A stretch of DNA of 34,174 bases, taken from a virus. The notes under the pieces were generated by a model, which had not been told where the DNA came from, did not search any database, and saw only the letters and a program-made list of their open reading frames with translations. The translations under genes were made by a program, and so were the position numbers. Of this stretch, positions 32,462 to 34,174 are shown in pieces. Location: positions 1-34,174 of the IMG/VR virus record IMGVR_UViG_3300030406_002410; one strand, written 5' to 3'. Numbering within the stretch: position 1 is the first letter of the stretch; the number at the start of each line of letters is the position of its first letter.

Positions 32462-32609
32462 TCTTCCTTGTTTCCCTAATTGTTTCAGTAACGTAAACAC
32501 CACAAGTGTAGCATTTACGCTCTGTAAAATTCTTATCTGTACGCAATGTACTAAGTGCTGTCTTACAGCGTGGGCAAAAATCATCCTTAATATGCTTGTT
32601 ATTTGTCAT
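32448..32609 (-). CDS. Zinc-ribbon micro-protein
   Basis: This 53-residue protein has two CxxC knuckles, CPRC (12-15) and CYTC (33-36), the metal-binding pattern of a zinc ribbon, with a charged tail. I start at the ATG at 32609, 11 bases inside the upstream gene (ATGACAAATAA), as an earlier ATG has no better ribosome site. Zinc ribbons of this size occur in phage replication and transcription accessories. It overlaps the initiator gene by 14 bases. Confidence 0.7.
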   Translation of the reverse strand: MTNNKHIKDDFCPRCKTALSTLRTDKNFTERKCYTCGVYVTETIRETRKNEDK

Positions 32610-32853
32610 TTGTCTTCCTTGTATACGGTACATATGCTTGATGCTTACTAAAGAAGTCTGCCTTAAAGTTCATCTGCTTTAGTTGTTTATCCTGTGCCTC
32701 TTTATCACCTCTATGAAATAAGTTGAGGTTGTCATTTTTTGCCATCATTTCCTCGAATGTAGCGATAGATGATGCTTGGTATACATGAGTTTGTACTGGG
32801 TAATATCGCCCATACTTATCATATTCTTCTGCCCTAGGATCATCTTCAAACAT
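32599..32853 (-). CDS. Hypothetical early protein
   Basis: This 84-residue protein is not recognised. It is acidic at the start (MFEDDPRAEEYDKYGRYYPV) and basic at the end (FFSKHQAYVPYTRKTNDK). It is encoded between the DnaA-like and zinc-ribbon genes with overlaps of 1 and 11 bases, so it belongs to the replication operon. Tyrosine content is high in the first 25 residues. Confidence 0.6.
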   Translation of the reverse strand: MFEDDPRAEEYDKYGRYYPVQTHVYQASSIATFEEMMAKNDNLNLFHRGDKEAQDKQLKQMNFKADFFSKHQAYVPYTRKTNDK

Positions 32854-33290
32854 TACGCTACGTCCAGTTCTTTTATAATATCATCGTATATTTTACGCAT
32901 CTTACGGCTTTTTTTAATTAACAGTTTGCCTCGCTTGGCTCCCTGTACAATAGTTGTATGATCCCGGTTAAGAGCATTGCCTATCTCTGTGAATGGCTGC
33001 CAAGTCTTCTCCCGGCATATTAAATACAACAAAGTCCTAAATGGCTGGGTGAGGTGGCTACGTCTTTTGTTTAATAACTCATTTGTTGGGCAGCCTGTCA
33101 CTCTTGAGATGGCAAGGACCACTTCCCGGATTGATACTGCTTGGGTGAGATCTCTAAGATCTTCGTTCCTCGATATGTAGCCTCGACTAGCTTTTTCTTT
33201 AGTCGGTAAACTGGTGTCTTGAACCCTTTCACATCCTCGACTATCCTCTTTTTGCCTGTAAAGTATCGGAAATCTGCCATGTATTTGCAT
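32853..33290 (-). CDS. Stand-alone DnaA domain IV protein
   Basis: Residues 52-143 of this 145-residue protein match the DNA-binding domain IV of DnaA: VSIREVVLAISRVTGCPTNE, LLNKRRSHLTQPFRTLLYLI (basic loop with KRRS), then TEIGNALNRDHTTIVQGAKR, with RDHTT (109-113) the family signature. There is no AAA+ domain, so it cannot form the ATP-dependent filament. It may bind DnaA boxes at a phage origin or compete with host DnaA. Start at 33290 has GGAG seven bases upstream, and no other ATG, GTG or TTG occurs before residue 57. This makes a 193-base out-of-frame overlap with the nuclease gene. Residues 1-50 look unlike any domain. Confidence 0.75.
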   Translation of the reverse strand: MQIHGRFPILYRQKEDSRGCERVQDTSLPTKEKASRGYISRNEDLRDLTQAVSIREVVLAISRVTGCPTNELLNKRRSHLTQPFRTLLYLICREKTWQPFTEIGNALNRDHTTIVQGAKRGKLLIKKSRKMRKIYDDIIKELDVA

Positions 33291-33454
33291 ATCTTTTCTC
33301 CATCAATTACTATCTCATAGCTGGGATGGACCTCTAAATGTGTTATCTCTCCACGCTCCAGCTTTGGTTTTAATGTGTGCCAGTAATGCTTTGCCTCGGC
33401 TTGACTATCGAAAGTATAACCATCTAATTTCACTTTTTTTGCCTTATATTTCAA
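33098..33454 (-). CDS. DUF1064-type nuclease
   Basis: This 118-residue protein matches the DUF1064 family (PD-(D/E)xK-like, Holliday-junction-resolvase-like): LKYKAKKVKLDGYTFDSQAE, then HYWHTLKPKLERGEITHLEV, a core strand ICKYMADFRYF and IVEDVKGFKT, where D and E/K residues form the expected active site. I start at TTG 33454, giving a first residue just before KYKAKK as in relatives. A GTG at 33487 would add unrelated residues from the control region. It is the first gene of the leftward unit. Confidence 0.85.
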   Translation of the reverse strand: MKYKAKKVKLDGYTFDSQAEAKHYWHTLKPKLERGEITHLEVHPSYEIVIDGEKICKYMADFRYFTGKKRIVEDVKGFKTPVYRLKKKLVEATYRGTKILEISPKQYQSGKWSLPSQE

Positions 33455-33568
33455 TGACTTAACCGTTATTAACCCTAGATCACACACTTAGCTATTGTAA
33501 TTCACAATAAATAGGATTAAATTAAGTACAAGTGAAAATTTGGTGTACGTTAAAAAAAGGGGAATAAT
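33455..33568. promoter_or_regulatory. Divergent control region
   Basis: This non-coding region lies between the leftward replication genes and the rightward recombinase operon. It contains TATTGT/ACAATA (33493-33509), the same 32-bp dyad as at the left end (33522-33553) and an AGGGGA ribosome site for the next gene. It is the natural place for early promoters in both directions and for a repressor. An attachment site could also lie here, but none can be proven. Confidence 0.5.
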
Positions 33569-33805
33569 ATGTCGCACAATATATATAAAGATAAATTTGA
33601 GCATGAAAAAGTAATAGGACAAGACGATATATATTACTTAAAATCTAACAAAAGCATTTATGTTCATGTGTCAACACAAGTCCATTTAGTTGGTGAAAAT
33701 TGTGTTATGAAATTAAATAATGATAAATCACTTACATTTCTTGGCTATGGCAAAACTCTTAATGAGGCTTTTAAGAAAGCTATACACATAGGAGAAAGTA
33801 AATGA
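33569..33805 (+). CDS. Small early protein, unfused version
   Basis: This 78-residue protein is the homologue of the N-terminal part of the protein at 99-350 and shares 70 of its first 73 residues, with changes R/K, D/E and D/E. It ends separately in KKAIHIGESK, and its stop overlaps the next ORF as ATGA. The intact arrangement suggests that two genes are the normal state and the fused gene a deletion product, though the reverse cannot be excluded. Function unknown. Confidence 0.75.
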   Translation: MSHNIYKDKFEHEKVIGQDDIYYLKSNKSIYVHVSTQVHLVGENCVMKLNNDKSLTFLGYGKTLNEAFKKAIHIGESK

Positions 33806-34011
33806 CATTAAAAGTATATAAATTAGAAGGACAATGGATTGTAAGATTAACTGATATAGGTAGTTACATGAATAGGAAACACAGAGTAAATAGATATGGT
33901 AAAATCCTTGATGTTTTTCCAACAAAGCAAAAAGCAGATCAATTTGTAGATAAAATTAATAATGCTGTTTCACAATATATTGACAGCCAAGTTGTACAGA
34001 GGGTAGACTAA
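33802..34011 (+). CDS. Small early protein missing from left copy
   Basis: This 69-residue basic protein (MTLKVYKLEGQWIVRLTDIG, then RYGKILDVFPTKQKADQFVD) has a compact beta-beta-alpha look like small phage regulators or DNA mimics, but no family is recognised. All but its last ten codons are absent from the left copy. Its stop overlaps the recombinase start (TAATG), and its start overlaps the upstream stop (ATGA). Confidence 0.7.
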   Translation: MTLKVYKLEGQWIVRLTDIGSYMNRKHRVNRYGKILDVFPTKQKADQFVDKINNAVSQYIDSQVVQRVD

Positions 34012-34174
34012 TGGTGTACGCAAACAATGGTTATGAGAGTGGTATGCCTATATTTAGGAAGGATCACGGTACTCAGCACAGGGGCAAGTATGCTTGCCTT
34101 GTGCGAGTTAGTACCGATAAACAGGATGTGGAAAACCAAATCTACAATATAAAACAATATCTCAATGGTGGTGA
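34011..34174 (+). CDS. Serine recombinase, 5' partial second copy
   Basis: The first 54 codons repeat those at 350-513 with one silent-looking change (AAG to AAA at codon 37), including RVSTDKQ with the catalytic serine. The gene is cut by the window end, not by a mutation. It is the same gene seen again across the circle junction. Confidence 0.9.
   Translation, partial: MVYANNGYESGMPIFRKDHGTQHRGKYACLVRVSTDKQDVENQIYNIKQYLNGG

Larger units (their letters stand above)
33471..34174. repeat. Right copy of divergent terminal redundancy
   Basis: This copy corresponds to 1-513 but is 191 bp longer, since it carries the intact pair of ORFs at 33569-33805 and 33802-34011. It stops with the window inside the recombinase gene. 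The unit length is 33470 bp by the first alignment block or 33661 bp by the second, depending on which version is counted. Confidence 0.9.

Noticed and set aside
32462-32584. Upstream extension of the replication initiator
   Set aside because: This segment is the zinc-ribbon gene in another frame, and the ATG at 32461 gives a plausible initiator N-terminus.
33455-33487. GTG at 33487 as start of the DUF1064 gene
   Set aside because: The extra residues come from the repeated control region and lack family similarity. Homology begins at KYKAKK, just after TTG 33454.
1-34174. tRNA genes, a phage DNA or RNA polymerase, a primase or helicase, and defence or counter-defence islands
   Set aside because: None could be seen. 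Every long frame is accounted for by recombination, replication initiation, packaging, virion or lysis genes.

Overview
The window is a nearly complete genome of a small tailed bacteriophage with a podovirus-type virion. It is AT-rich (by eye a little under 40% G+C) and its style is marine: tail-fibre proteins with low-complexity repeats of the 'LLGTSANVTAMG' and 'GIDDNADA' kind, an EF-hand membrane protein, a 3TM holin and a GH108 lysozyme. These suggest a phage of an AT-rich marine alphaproteobacterium. The host is inferred, not seen. The size (about 33.5-33.7 kb per unit) and the absence of any phage DNA or RNA polymerase fit the small, host-dependent podoviruses. The virion genes resemble those of the Bordetella BPP-1-like group (Bbp17-type portal, Bbp19-type small protein) combined with T7-order tail genes. 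No reverse transcriptase or diversity-generating retroelement was seen.

The map has two opposed transcription units. A short rightward early operon (99-4863) encodes a small protein, a serine recombinase, a winged-helix protein, two small unknowns, a YqaJ-type exonuclease and a RecT annealing protein (a Red-like pair), an excisionase-like HTH protein and a LexA-like HTH protein. Everything else reads leftward from 33454 down to 4847. In transcription order this is: replication (DUF1064 nuclease, stand-alone DnaA domain IV, two small proteins including a zinc ribbon, and a replication initiator with iterons inside its gene); packaging (TerS, a small ORF, TerL); a GNAT-like protein and a run of tiny basic proteins; portal, Bbp19-like protein, scaffold, terminator, capsid and decoration protein; tail tube A and B; internal virion proteins; fibres; membrane proteins and lysis. 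The two units diverge from a control region at 33455-33568 (repeated at 1-98) and converge at about 4850.

The ends of the window overlap: 1-313 matches 33471-33783 and 318-513 matches 33979-34174. The copies differ by several substitutions and by a 191-bp indel. The map is therefore circular or terminally redundant, and the window appears to join two strain variants. In one variant two small ORFs are separate; in the other they are fused.

The most notable points are a lambda-like origin (five dyad iterons beside an AT-rich tract) embedded in the initiator gene, with iterons conserved across two reading frames; a free-standing DnaA domain IV gene overlapping its neighbour by 193 nt; a major capsid gene whose only sensible start is ATA; a 23-residue membrane peptide between holin and endolysin; and an apparent excess of CCGGG/CCCGG everywhere except the tail-fibre block.
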